From Ancylobacter mangrovi (GTDB lineage: Bacteria > Pseudomonadota > Alphaproteobacteria > Rhizobiales > Xanthobacteraceae), in assembly GCF_024752355.1 (NCBI RefSeq), contig NZ_JANTHZ010000007.1:227597-291596 (forward strand): 64,000 nucleotides of DNA. The letters run 5' to 3'. Below, in pieces: positions 27,633 through 35,739 of the stretch. The first letter of the stretch is position 1; every line of letters begins with the position of its first letter. The notes beneath the pieces were generated by a model. It saw nothing but the letters and a program-made list of their open reading frames with translations. It was not told the DNA's origin and did no database searches. The position numbers were made by a program, and so were the translations under genes.

Positions 27633-28131
27633 TCAGGCTGGACCTTCGCGGCCGGGGCTGGCCGTAGGAAACTATAATAGGTACGCCTCCCCCCCAGCGC
27701 CAGAGCCTCCTTGCGGGCGCTCTGTCGCAATCCGGTGACATTGCCCGCCCGGATCGTTGCGCGACGCCGCCTTGGCGCATGACCGCGCGATGACGCGCCC
27801 CTCGCGCCCGCCGTGGAAAACATTCCCCGAAGGGTGGGGAAAAGGCGAGCCGGCCGGCGCGGCAGGGCGTGGCCACAAAAGCAGAAGGCCCGGCGGGGAG
27901 CCGGGCCTTTGCGGTGGAGACGGTACCGGCCCAAAGCCGGAAAAGATTTGCCGAGGAGACTGCGGGAAGCAGTCCGCCGAGAGCGATCCGCCCGAGGGAC
28001 CTCCCTCGCCGGACCCGCCTCGCGAATCCGGGCCCCGGGGAAAACCCGCGCAGACGCCGTCGCGACGGATCCCGGGGAGAGCCTCAGAGAGAGCGGCCTC
28101 GGCACGGCGCCTCGCTCGGCGCCGGCCAATA
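27633..28131. other. Noncoding region between clpS and the phasin gene
   Basis: About 500 bases without a convincing gene. On the minus strand TATTAT (27674-27679) is a possible -10 for clpS, but no good -35 sits at the right distance. A terminator-like hairpin is at 27886-27908. The rest (27910-28131) is GC-rich and shows no tRNA or conserved reading frame that I recognise. Confidence 0.5.
27886..27908 (-). terminator. Intrinsic terminator, probably of the phasin transcript
   Basis: Perfect 9-bp stem AGGCCCGGC / GCCGGGCCT with a 5-base loop. On the minus strand it is followed by TCTGCTTTTG, a weak T-tract. The nearest upstream minus-strand gene is the phasin gene, about 260 bases away. Confidence 0.6.
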
Positions 28132-28180
28132 GGCGCCGATCACCTGACGCCGGTCACTTGGCGCCGATCACTTGGCGCCG
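28132..28180 (-). repeat. 14-bp tandem repeat (about 3.5 copies) across the phasin stop codon
   Basis: On the minus strand the unit CGGCGCCAAGTGAT recurs with period 14: two almost identical copies, one diverged copy (CGGCGTCAGGTGAT) and a half unit. The first copy encodes the last residues (GAK) and stop codon of the phasin gene; the later copies repeat AAGTGA downstream in other frames. Confidence 0.85.
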
Positions 28181-28503
28181 GGAAACTTGCCCAGCATGCT
28201 CTCGTACGGCTTGTAGGTTTCCTTGGCGAGATCGGCATAGAGCTCGCCCATCTTGGTCGCCTGGGCGACGAAGCCTTCATAGGCGTTCTTGAAATAGTCG
28301 GACTGGATCTCGACCGCCTTGTCGAGCGTCTTGGCGCCGAACAGCTTCTCGGCCGCGGCAGTGCCTTCCTCGAAGGACTTCTTGGAATAGTCGGCGACTT
28401 CGACGGCGATCGCCTGGACGCCCTTCGACATGGTGCCGAAGCTCTTCATGGCGATGTCGAGATTGTCCTTACCCAGTTTCTGGATCTCGTCCATATTCTG
28501 CAT
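28168..28503 (-). CDS. Phasin family protein
   Basis: A 111-residue helical, amphipathic protein of the phasin_2 type (NLDIAMKSFGTMSKGVQAIA, YSKKSFEEGTAAAEKLFGAKTLDKAVE, YFKNAYEGFVAQATKMGELY). Phasins coat polyhydroxyalkanoate granules. The start at the ATG at 28503 has AAAGGAG 9 bases before it. A strong promoter with a TGCA-rich dyad lies about 85-130 bases upstream, and a 14-bp tandem repeat spans the stop codon. No PHA synthase or phaR gene is in the window, so a granule role is inferred from the family. Confidence 0.9.
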   Translation of the reverse strand: MQNMDEIQKLGKDNLDIAMKSFGTMSKGVQAIAVEVADYSKKSFEEGTAAAEKLFGAKTLDKAVEIQSDYFKNAYEGFVAQATKMGELYADLAKETYKPYESMLGKFPGAK

Positions 28504-28586
28504 GGTAGCCAACTCCTTTGCTCCTCCGCGCGTGCGGCCTACGCGTCTCACCCGCGCCTGCTTTGGGAAACCGTGGTCCCACGCTC

Positions 28587-28615
28587 TATATAATGCAATG
28601 CACCATCCACGTCAA
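28587..28615 (-). promoter_or_regulatory. Sigma70 promoter of the phasin gene
   Basis: On the minus strand TTGACG (28615-28610), a 17-base spacer and TATATA (28592-28587) form one of the best promoter matches in the window. Transcription should start near 28580, leaving a leader of about 77 bases before the ATG at 28503. Confidence 0.7.
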
Positions 28616-28633
28616 TGAATTTTGTGCACTGCA
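28594..28633. promoter_or_regulatory. TGCA-rich dyad over the phasin promoter, candidate PhaR operator
   Basis: TGCAATGCAC (28594-28603) and GTGCACTGCA (28624-28633) are inverted copies (9 of 10 bases) 20 bases apart. One lies in the promoter spacer and the other just upstream of the -35. PhaR repressors of PHA-accumulating alphaproteobacteria are known to bind TGC-rich sites in phasin promoters, so this is a strong candidate operator. The remaining 28634-28866 shows no gene. Confidence 0.55.
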
Positions 28634-28866
28634 ATATGGCGGCTACAACACTGCGCTACCTGCCCTTTTTCTCGCCACATGAATGTCGTTCACTATCCGA
28701 GTTTACGAGTTCGTAACCGCGCCCTCCATAAGCTCCCCGTAGTGATCGCTCGGCAACGTTTCCTTGAGCTGCGGGATATCAGCGCCGCTAAGGCGCATCC
28801 AGCGCAGGGGCGCTGACGGGTATGGATGTTCCCGGCCGGGGGCCGGATGAGTAGCGGGACGGGTAG

Positions 28867-30549
28867 ATGCAGGTTCCGGGGATGGGCACGCGGCTTCTGC
28901 GTGCGGGGGCGACCTTGTTGGCAATTTCGGTGCTGGGGGCCGGTGCGGCCGAGGCAGCGAGCGGCGGTTGGCAACGCGGTTATGCCGACATCGTCATCGA
29001 CGCCAACACGGGCAAGGTCCTTCACCAGGACGACGCGGATTCGCTGCGTCATCCCGCCTCCGTCACCAAGGTGATGACGCTCTACCTGCTGTTCGAGCAG
29101 CTCGAGGCCGGCAAGCTGCGGCTCAATTCGCAGCTCAAGGTCTCTTCTTACGCGTCCAAGCAGCAGCCCTCGAAGCTCGGCGTGAAGGCCGGCTCCACCA
29201 TCCAGGTCGAAGACGCCATCCAGGCGCTCATCACCCGCTCGGCGAACGACGTCGCGGTGGTGATCGCCGAGAACATCTCCGGCAGCGTGCCCGAATTCGC
29301 GCGACTGATGACCCGCCGCGCCCACCAGCTCGGCATGTCGCGCACCAACTACGTCAACCCGAACGGCCTGCCGGACAAGCGCCAGCTCACCACCGCCCGC
29401 GACCTCGCCACCCTCGGCCGCGCGATCCAGGAACGCTTCCCGACCTACTACAAGTATTTCGAGGAACGCAGCTTCATGTATCACGGGGTCGCCATCCGCA
29501 ATCACAACCGGATGCTCGGGCGGATGAAGGGCGTGGACGGCATCAAGACCGGCTACACCAATGCGTCCGGCTTCAACCTGCTGACCAGCGTGAAGCGTGA
29601 CGGGCGCTACGTGATCGCCGTGGTGCTCGGCGGCCGCAGCGCCGCCTCGCGCGACAACCGCATGGTCGCGCTGCTCAACGACACGCTGTCCCGCGCCTAT
29701 TCCGGCCGGCAGATGGTCGCCCGCATGGACAAGGCGCCGGTGGACGCCGACGACCTGCCGACGCCGGTGGTCGCGCTCGCCACGCCGACGCCGCCCGCCC
29801 CGCCGGCCGTGTCGCCGGAGGAAGTGCCGGTCCCGCTCGCCAATCCGCGCTTCGCCCTGGCCTCGGCCACCGCGTCCGTCACCTCGTCCGCCTCCGCCCC
29901 GCTGGCGATGGCCGAGGTCGAGGACGAGGACACGATGGCCACCGCCTCCATCCCGATGCCGCTGGCCGCGCCGCAGCAGGCCGCGCGCGCCCCGGTCAAG
30001 GTCGAGGCCGCCCAGGTCGCCGCCGCGCCTGCCGAGGACACCCCGCCCGTGGGTTCGGCCGCGCCGATCGTGCCGGTAAACGTCAAGACCGTGGCGGTGG
30101 TGTCGCCCAATTCCGCCGCGACCGCGCATTTCAGCAACCAGCCCGGCATTCTCGGCACGCTGTCCTTCAGCCCGCTGCCGGGCTCGGGGGTGAAGACCGC
30201 CGCCGCCCAGCGCGCCATCAAGCCGATCGAGGTGGCCAGCGTCGGCGACGTCGCCATTCCTCGCCAGGACACCGAGGTCGCCGAGAAGACCGCCGCTCCG
30301 CGTTCGGGCTGGGCGATCCAGATCGGCGCCTATGGCAGCGAGGCCGACGCCCGCGCCCAGATCGCCCGGGCGCAGAAGAAGGTCCCCGGCCCGCTCGCCA
30401 ATGTCGATCCCTACACCGAGGAAGCGACCAAGGGCTCAACCACCTTCGTGCGTGCCCGCTTCGCCGGCTTCGATGCCGAAGCCGCCGCGCGCAAGGCCTG
30501 CAGCGCCCTGAAGCGCCAGGACTTCGGCTGCATGGTCTTCCGGAACTGA
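28867..30549 (+). CDS. D-alanyl-D-alanine carboxypeptidase with C-terminal SPOR domain
   Basis: A penicillin-binding protein of the S11 (DacA/DacC) family that trims the terminal D-Ala of peptidoglycan stem peptides. The 560-residue protein has a signal peptide (cleavage near GAAEAASGG) and the three active-site motifs S65-V-T-K68, S125-A-N127 and K227-T-G229. A long Ala/Pro/Val-rich linker (about 245-475) follows, then a SPOR domain (GWAIQIGAYGSEADARAQ to the end) that binds denuded septal glycan. It probably acts in the periplasm at division sites. The gene is monocistronic; the convergent J-protein gene ends 11 bases away. Confidence 0.94.
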   Translation: MQVPGMGTRLLRAGATLLAISVLGAGAAEAASGGWQRGYADIVIDANTGKVLHQDDADSLRHPASVTKVMTLYLLFEQLEAGKLRLNSQLKVSSYASKQQPSKLGVKAGSTIQVEDAIQALITRSANDVAVVIAENISGSVPEFARLMTRRAHQLGMSRTNYVNPNGLPDKRQLTTARDLATLGRAIQERFPTYYKYFEERSFMYHGVAIRNHNRMLGRMKGVDGIKTGYTNASGFNLLTSVKRDGRYVIAVVLGGRSAASRDNRMVALLNDTLSRAYSGRQMVARMDKAPVDADDLPTPVVALATPTPPAPPAVSPEEVPVPLANPRFALASATASVTSSASAPLAMAEVEDEDTMATASIPMPLAAPQQAARAPVKVEAAQVAAAPAEDTPPVGSAAPIVPVNVKTVAVVSPNSAATAHFSNQPGILGTLSFSPLPGSGVKTAAAQRAIKPIEVASVGDVAIPRQDTEVAEKTAAPRSGWAIQIGAYGSEADARAQIARAQKKVPGPLANVDPYTEEATKGSTTFVRARFAGFDAEAAARKACSALKRQDFGCMVFRN

Positions 30550-30560
30550 CGGGGATGCGA

Positions 30561-31259
30561 TCAATGCCCGTCGAGCAGGATATCCTTGGCCTCGTTTACC
30601 CGGGCGGCGAGATAGTTCGACCCGCCCTGGTCGGGATGGAGTTTCTTCATAAGGGATCGGTGAGCCTTTCGGATCTCGTCCGTCCCCGCCCCCGGCGGAA
30701 GGCCCAGGATCTGGTAGGCCTCCTCTTCCGTCATCGCGCCGCGGCTCGCCGCATGAGCGCGCCCCCGGCCCGGGTCGCCCTGAGCGTTTTCACGCCAGCC
30801 GGGCGCCCGGCGGTCCAGGTAAGCTTCGAGTAGCTGGCGGCTCTCGGGGTCGACCTCGAGCGCGAGCCGCGCCAGCGTCGCCACGTCCAGCCCGTCGAGG
30901 GCGGCGCCCTTCAGCGGCCCGCCGATCACCGTGCCGCTGAGCCGTCCGCTGTCATGGTCGAGCACCATGTCGAGCATGGCGGTGCGCACCTTCGACTGCC
31001 TGCCGGGCGTCTTCTGCCCGCGCGACCATGGCAGCGCCTGGCCGATGTTCCAGCCGATCAGCGACAGGCCGAAGATGCCGAGAGGCAGCGCGGTCTCGAT
31101 ATGCCCGCGCATACCGAGGAAGCCGGCGAGCAGCAGCACCACCGTGCCGCCGACCGAGCGGCCGAGTTTGGCCAGCGCCTGCGCATCGGCCCGGCCGAAC
31201 GCCTTCAGCCCGTAATAGAGCAGCGCGACGATGGCCGCGCCCGCGAGCAGGTTGATCAT
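30561..31259 (-). CDS. Membrane-anchored J-domain (DnaJ/TIM14-like) protein
   Basis: A 232-residue protein starting at the ATG at 31259. The first 85 or so residues hold about three hydrophobic helices ([51 protein letters not shown]). A middle segment ([24 protein letters not shown]) follows, and the C-terminus is a J domain with the HPD tripeptide at 208-210 (KKLHPDQGG). The layout resembles alphaproteobacterial TIM14-like co-chaperones of DnaK. Its ATG overlaps the stop of a VWA-domain gene (ATGA), so the two are translationally coupled. Partner and role are unknown. Confidence 0.88.
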   Translation of the reverse strand: MINLLAGAAIVALLYYGLKAFGRADAQALAKLGRSVGGTVVLLLAGFLGMRGHIETALPLGIFGLSLIGWNIGQALPWSRGQKTPGRQSKVRTAMLDMVLDHDSGRLSGTVIGGPLKGAALDGLDVATLARLALEVDPESRQLLEAYLDRRAPGWRENAQGDPGRGRAHAASRGAMTEEEAYQILGLPPGAGTDEIRKAHRSLMKKLHPDQGGSNYLAARVNEAKDILLDGH

Positions 31260-32002
31260 CGCCCCTCTCCGAGCGCGGCGATGAGCTGGCGGGCGCCGGC
31301 CGAGGAGTGTGCCAGCGCGGTCAGCGCCTGCGTGCCTCCGGCGGCATAGGCGGCCGCTGCACGCAGCAGCGCGCGGAGTTGCGCCGCGGCGCCGGCGTCG
31401 AAGCGGCACCACGCACCGTGCGTCAGCCGCGCGATCTCGCGGAAGGCGTTCTCGGCCACGGGATCGTGGCCTTCCTGGAACATCATCACCGGAATGGCGC
31501 GCATCGCCAGCGGCCCCGCCTCGGCGCACAGCGCGTCGACCGGCTCCTCCATGGCGTCGCCGATGAACACCACCGCGCCGACGGGCCCCTTCTCCGCCTG
31601 GCTGGCGGCGTGGCGCAGCACGCGGGAGATCTGCGTGCGCCCGCCCCGGCAATCGATCCGCCCCATCAGCGCGCCGAGCTTGCCGGCGTCGGCGAGCCAG
31701 GGCGAGGCCCTGCACTCGCCGATGCCGCGATAATAGACGAGCTGGATGTCGAGGCCGCCGATCGCCGCCGCCTCCTTGAACATCTCCGCCTGCAGCGAGC
31801 AGGCGAGGTCCCAGGTCGGCTGGCGGCTCATAGTGGCGTCGAGCGCGAAGATCAGCCGCCCGCGCCGGTCGGCCGCCACCGGAGGACGGGCCTTCACCTC
31901 GGCGAGGAAGGCCGCGACGTCGGCACTCGCGGCGGGCGGTGCCGGCGTCCGGCCTGTCGGCGCCGTGGGGGAGGTGGGCGGTCTGGTCTTGTCGGCGGCC
32001 AT
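31256..32002 (-). CDS. von Willebrand factor A (VWA) domain protein
   Basis: A 248-residue cytosolic protein starting at the ATG at 32002. After a Pro/Thr-rich N-terminal stretch, the VWA domain begins at [11 protein letters not shown], with the metal-ion-dependent adhesion motif D55-x-T57-x-S59. The remaining MIDAS residues are plausible in CRGGRTQIS and [13 protein letters not shown] domains of this type usually mediate metal-dependent protein contacts. It is divergent from panC and coupled by a 4-base overlap to the membrane J-protein gene downstream, which suggests a joint function that I cannot name. Confidence 0.85.
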   Translation of the reverse strand: MAADKTRPPTSPTAPTGRTPAPPAASADVAAFLAEVKARPPVAADRRGRLIFALDATMSRQPTWDLACSLQAEMFKEAAAIGGLDIQLVYYRGIGECRASPWLADAGKLGALMGRIDCRGGRTQISRVLRHAASQAEKGPVGAVVFIGDAMEEPVDALCAEAGPLAMRAIPVMMFQEGHDPVAENAFREIARLTHGAWCRFDAGAAAQLRALLRAAAAYAAGGTQALTALAHSSAGARQLIAALGEGR

Positions 32003-32141
32003 GAAGCACCTGCACGCGGATTCGCGGCGATAGTAGCGGGGGAAGAGGCACGCCGAACAGCCATCTCCCGAACGGTTGACCCCCCTTCCCGCTCTGCTAG
32101 CTTCCGCGCCCCACCCGCCGACGCATCCCACAGGTCGCATC

Positions 32142-33002
32142 ATGAGCTCCACCCGCACCATCCGCTCCGTCCACACCGTCGCGGATCTTCGCGCGCAGGT
32201 GGGTCGATGGCGCGCGGCGGGCGAGAGCGTCGCGCTGGTGCCCACCATGGGCGCGCTCCACGCCGGACACGTCGCGCTGATGGAGGCCGCCCGCGGCGAG
32301 GCCGACCACGTCGTGGTGTCGATCTTCGTCAATCCGACCCAGTTCGCGCCGACCGAGGATCTCAGCCGCTACCCGCGCACGCTGGAGGCCGATCTCGACA
32401 AGGCCGACGCCGCCGGCACCGAGCTCGCCTTCGTGCCGGATGCCGGGGAGATGTATGGCGAGGGCTTCTGCACCACCATCTCGCTCGCCGGCCCGGCGCT
32501 GGGGCTCGAGACCGATTTCCGCCCCACCCATTTCGCCGGCGTCGCCACCGTCGTCGCCAAGCTGCTGATCCAGACCCTGCCGGACGTCGCCCTGTTCGGG
32601 CAGAAGGATTACCAGCAGCTCCAGGTCGTCACCCGTCTGGCGCGCGATCTCGATCTTCCCGTGCGCATCGTCGGGGTGCCGACGGTGCGCGAGGCGGACG
32701 GGCTCGCCCTCTCCTCGCGCAATGTCTATCTCGGCCGAGAAGAACGCGCCGCCGCGCCGACGCTCCACCGGGCGCTGAGCGAGGCCGCCGCCGCGATCGC
32801 GGCCGGCGAGCCGATCGCCGATACCGTCGACGCGGCCCGCCACGAGGTGATCGCGGCCGGCTTCGCGCTCGACTATCTGGAAGCGCGCCATGCCGCGACG
32901 CTGGCGCCGATCGCCTCTCCAGCCGAGGGCCCGGTCCGCCTGCTGGTTGCGGCGCGGATCGGCACCACGCGGCTCATCGACAATCTGGCCGTACCCGGCT
33001 GA
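32142..33002 (+). CDS. panC: Pantothenate synthetase
   Basis: Condenses pantoate with beta-alanine using ATP, the last step of pantothenate synthesis before coenzyme A. The 286-residue protein carries the HIGH-like motif PTMGALHAGH (34-43), VSIFVNPTQFAPTEDLSRYP, the FGQKDYQQ motif and the KMSKS-equivalent SSRNVYL. The start at the ATG at 32142 fits the family length. panB is not adjacent, unlike in many bacteria. The gene is divergent from the VWA-domain gene. Confidence 0.96.
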   Translation: MSSTRTIRSVHTVADLRAQVGRWRAAGESVALVPTMGALHAGHVALMEAARGEADHVVVSIFVNPTQFAPTEDLSRYPRTLEADLDKADAAGTELAFVPDAGEMYGEGFCTTISLAGPALGLETDFRPTHFAGVATVVAKLLIQTLPDVALFGQKDYQQLQVVTRLARDLDLPVRIVGVPTVREADGLALSSRNVYLGREERAAAPTLHRALSEAAAAIAAGEPIADTVDAARHEVIAAGFALDYLEARHAATLAPIASPAEGPVRLLVAARIGTTRLIDNLAVPG

Positions 33003-33016
33003 ACAGCCGGCCCGCC

Positions 33017-33187
33017 TCAGGTGAAGGTCACGTAGCTGACCGCCATGCCGATGATGACCAGCACCAGGCCGATGCCCAGTACGTAGCGCATCGGCCGCAC
33101 CTCGGCCGCCTGACGCTCCTCGGTGTTCGCCTTCACGACCGTCTCGCCGTGGTCGAACTCCCGGTGGTCGTCCGAATCCTGGACCAT
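33017..33187 (-). CDS. Small single-span membrane protein (56 aa), hypothetical
   Basis: A short gene easily missed by length filters. It starts at the ATG at 33187 with AAGGGAGA about 6 bases upstream. The product has a charged N-terminus (MVQDSDDHREFDHGETVVKA) and one C-terminal hydrophobic helix (YVLGIGLVLVIIGMAVSYV). No family is recognised. It is convergent with panC (stops 14 bases apart) and lies downstream of the DUF1489 gene on the same strand. Good ribosome site and a clean membrane helix support it. Confidence 0.6.
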   Translation of the reverse strand: MVQDSDDHREFDHGETVVKANTEERQAAEVRPMRYVLGIGLVLVIIGMAVSYVTFT

Positions 33188-33248
33188 CTCGGTCTCCCTT
33201 GTCCGTTCTCACCTAAGGACAACGTTCAAGGAGCGGTCCGGTTCGCGC

Positions 33249-33683
33249 TTACATGAGGCCGAGCGAGCGCAGTTCGCGGCGCAGGTGCTCGGGCAGCACG
33301 GTGCTGCTCTCCTCTACGCCGAGATCGGCCGGCGCGTCCTTCGCGGCGAGATAGCGCCAGCCCTGGAACGGCCGGCTCGGGCGCGGCATCACCTTATGCA
33401 CCGCCGGCTCGAGCACGAGGTGGCAGCGCCGGATGCCGTCGCCGTCCACGAAGGGCCGTATCGCGAGCAAGCGCTGGCGGCAGGCGACCTCGCCCTTGAT
33501 GACCCAGTAGAGCGAGCCGCCATCGAGCAGCTCGTCGGTGCGGGTCGGCACCATGCGGGTGGTGTGGAACTGCTCCGCCGGCTCGCCGCGCGCGGCCTTA
33601 CCGGCCAGATTCTGCGCGATCCACTCCTCGAGGTCCTGGATGGATTCGGCGCCGACGCAGAGTTTCAGCAGGTTGAGAGGCAT
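33249..33683 (-). CDS. DUF1489 family protein
   Basis: A 144-residue protein. I start it at the ATG at 33683 because family members begin M-(A/P)-L-x-L-x-KLCVG, seen here as MPLNLLKLCVGAESIQDLEEW. Later conserved segments are HTTRMVPTRTDELLDGGSLYWVIKG and ACRQRLLAIRPFVDGDGIRRC, then PFQGWRYLAAKDAPAD. The family is restricted largely to alphaproteobacteria and its function is unknown. It lies 40 bases downstream of the GST gene on the same strand. Confidence 0.85.
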   Translation of the reverse strand: MPLNLLKLCVGAESIQDLEEWIAQNLAGKAARGEPAEQFHTTRMVPTRTDELLDGGSLYWVIKGEVACRQRLLAIRPFVDGDGIRRCHLVLEPAVHKVMPRPSRPFQGWRYLAAKDAPADLGVEESSTVLPEHLRRELRSLGLM

Positions 33684-33723
33684 GGCTTTTACGGGCATGG
33701 GAGGCGGGGCGGTTCGCCGCCCT

Positions 33724-34398
33724 CTATACGCGCTTCACCACGGGCCAGTCGACCTCGTCGATCTCCAGCACGTGGGTCTCCTTCAGCGCCGCCTCCTTCC
33801 ACGCAACGAAGGCCGGATGGGCGTGGATCGCCTCCACATAAGCGGCCGCGACCGGGTCGACCTCGATGGCGTAGGTGCGCAGCCGCGTCGCCACCGGCGC
33901 GTACATCGCATCCGCCGCGCTGAAGGCGCCATAGAGGAAGTCCCCGCCGGCGCCGAAGCGCTCGCGTGCCTCGCTCCAGCGGCGCAGCAGCACGCGCACG
34001 TCCTTCACCGTGTCCTCGGGAAAGGCGCGCGGCTCCACCGGGCGCCAGAGATTCATCGGCGCCTCGCGGCGCAGCGCGCCGAAGCCGCCATGCATCTCGG
34101 TCGCCAGCGAGCGGGCATGGGCCCGCGCCGCCGGCTCGCGCGGCCACAGCGGCTTGTCGGGAAAGCGTTCGGCGAGATGTTCGAGGATGGCGATCGATTC
34201 CCACACCACCGCCTCGCCGTCGATCAGCACCGGCACCCGCCCCGCCGGCGAATGCGCGCGGATCTGGCTCTTGAATTCGGGCGTGTCGAGCGGGACCAGG
34301 ATCTCCTCGAAGGCGATGCCGAACGCGGTCATCGCCAGCCAGGGGCGCAGCGACCACGAGGAATAGTTCTTGTTGCCGATCACCAGCTTAAGCGTCAC
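33724..34398 (-). CDS. Glutathione S-transferase family protein
   Basis: A 224-residue cytosolic GST starting with GTG at 34398 and GGAGG 6 bases upstream. The thioredoxin-like N-domain includes KLVIGNKNYSSWSLRPWLAM, where the conserved serine pair contacts glutathione, and GRVPVLIDGEAVVWESIAI with the cis-Pro (VPVL). The all-helical C-domain contains the DAMYAPVATRL capping motif. It resembles maleylacetoacetate isomerase/zeta-like or unassigned bacterial GSTs; the substrate is unknown. The DUF1489 gene follows and may be co-transcribed. Confidence 0.9.
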   Translation of the reverse strand: MTLKLVIGNKNYSSWSLRPWLAMTAFGIAFEEILVPLDTPEFKSQIRAHSPAGRVPVLIDGEAVVWESIAILEHLAERFPDKPLWPREPAARAHARSLATEMHGGFGALRREAPMNLWRPVEPRAFPEDTVKDVRVLLRRWSEARERFGAGGDFLYGAFSAADAMYAPVATRLRTYAIEVDPVAAAYVEAIHAHPAFVAWKEAALKETHVLEIDEVDWPVVKRV

Positions 34399-34550
34399 GC
34401 CGTGCCTCCGCGCGAGAATTGGGGGACGCCACCTTCCGGCGTCGCGCCCCGCGGCGCAAATGCGAAGACGTCATGGACGCGATCAGCGACGTTGATCGCG
34501 GCCCGGGCGGCGTCGGGCCGGCAGCCCATTCGCAGTCCGGAAACGGAAAA

Positions 34551-34573
34551 CGGCCCGGCTGTTGGCCGGGCCG
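34551..34573 (-). terminator. Intrinsic terminator downstream of the 41-aa gene
   Basis: Perfect 9-bp stem CGGCCCGGC / GCCGGGCCG with a 5-base loop. On the minus strand it is followed by TTTTCCGTTTCC. It lies about 60 bases after the stop of the small membrane protein gene at 34636. Confidence 0.75.
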
Positions 34574-34635
34574 CTTTCAGACTTAGGCAGGCCGCTCGCA
34601 AAAGCTGAACGAGAGCCAGGAATTGGCAGGCACGT

Positions 34636-34761
34636 TCAGCTCGCGGCAACCTGAACGGCGTCGAAACCGCCGAACAGATAGACCAGACCGACACCTACGA
34701 GAAAGGCGACAACAGCCCAGCGCGCAACTCCCCAACAGGAGCGCTCGGAAAGGGAACTCAT
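34636..34761 (-). CDS. Small single-span membrane protein (41 aa), hypothetical
   Basis: A 41-codon gene starting at the ATG at 34761 with GGGGA upstream: MSSLSERSCWGVARWAVVAF continues into a hydrophobic helix (VVAFLVGVGLVYLFGG) and a short tail. A longer frame upstream lacks a ribosome site. It forms a complete little unit: a promoter (34837-34865), ribosome site, gene and intrinsic terminator. No family is recognised, so this may be an undescribed microprotein. Coding status rests on these signals rather than on homology. Confidence 0.55.
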   Translation of the reverse strand: MSSLSERSCWGVARWAVVAFLVGVGLVYLFGGFDAVQVAAS

Positions 34762-34836
34762 GGATGATCCCCGGATAATCACACCTGACCGCCGGCTTTC
34801 GCGGGAACGACTCCCGAAGCGCAGCGCACGAAACAT

Positions 34837-34865
34837 TATTTAATGAAACGTTACTCCTTTCGCAA
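34837..34865 (-). promoter_or_regulatory. Promoter of the 41-aa membrane protein gene
   Basis: On the minus strand TTGCGA (34865-34860), 17 bases, then TAAATA (34842-34837). Transcription would start near 34829, giving a 5' leader of about 68 bases before the ATG at 34761. The local AT-rich patch stands out in this GC-rich region. Confidence 0.5.
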
Positions 34866-35043
34866 TCGCGGAAACGTCACAATCCACTGCTGCCCTGCAA
34901 CCCAGACGCGCTTGGGACGCATGGGAAGGGCGGATCCGGGGCGTGCCTGTCTTCGCGCCAATGGTAAGCTCGGCCACCGCCGCATCAGCCGATTCGGCGG
35001 CGATGCTGGTTGAAGCGAAACGCGAGGGCACGATCCTACCGCC

Positions 35044-35739
35044 ATGTTCGGCTTCACTTATCTGGACGGGATGGCCTTTGCCCTGTTCGCCGTGACCTGG
35101 GTCGCCTACCACCATCTGATGGAGGGCGGGTGGTCGCGCGGGCGGACCCTGAACGGGCGCATGGACGGCTTCCGGCTGCAGTGGATGCAGCGCATGCTGG
35201 CGCGCGAGAACCGCATCATCGACACCCAGATCGTCGCTGCACTGCAGAATGGCACGGCCTTCTTCGCCTCCACCTCGCTGCTGGCGATCGGCGCGTCGCT
35301 TGCGATCCTCCAGTCGACCGACGCGGTGATGGCGATCTTCGCCGACCTGCCCTTCGTCGCGCCCACGCGCTCGAGCTGGGAGATCAAGACGCTCGGCCTG
35401 ACGCTGATCTTCGCCAACGCCTTCTTCAAGTTCGCCTGGGCCTACCGGCTGTTCAACTACACCACCATCCTGGTCGGCTCGACGCCGCCGCCCGCCGAGG
35501 TCGCCAGCGCGGAGGCGCAGGCGCATGTGCTCTCGGCCGCGCGCATGGCGACGCTGGCCGGGCGGCATTTCAACCGCGGCCAGCGCGCCTTCTTCTTCGC
35601 CATCGGCTATCTCGGCTGGTACATAAATGGCTGGGCCTTCATGGCGGCGACGGTCGCGATCTTCTTCGTCATGATCAACCGCCAGATCGGGCGCGACTCG
35701 CACTGGATCCTCGATACGGACGCGGGAGGCCGGCCGTGA
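35044..35739 (+). CDS. DUF599 family membrane protein
   Basis: A 231-residue integral membrane protein with about four hydrophobic segments, beginning MFGFTYLDGMAFALFAVTWV. Typical DUF599 blocks are LARENRIIDTQIVAALQNGTAFFAST, FANAFFKFAWAYRLFNYTTILVG and RGQRAFFFAIGYLGWYINGWAFM. The family is common in proteobacteria and has no known function. Its TGA stop overlaps the GTG start of the DUF3253 gene (GTGA), so the two are translationally coupled. Confidence 0.88.
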   Translation: MFGFTYLDGMAFALFAVTWVAYHHLMEGGWSRGRTLNGRMDGFRLQWMQRMLARENRIIDTQIVAALQNGTAFFASTSLLAIGASLAILQSTDAVMAIFADLPFVAPTRSSWEIKTLGLTLIFANAFFKFAWAYRLFNYTTILVGSTPPPAEVASAEAQAHVLSAARMATLAGRHFNRGQRAFFFAIGYLGWYINGWAFMAATVAIFFVMINRQIGRDSHWILDTDAGGRP

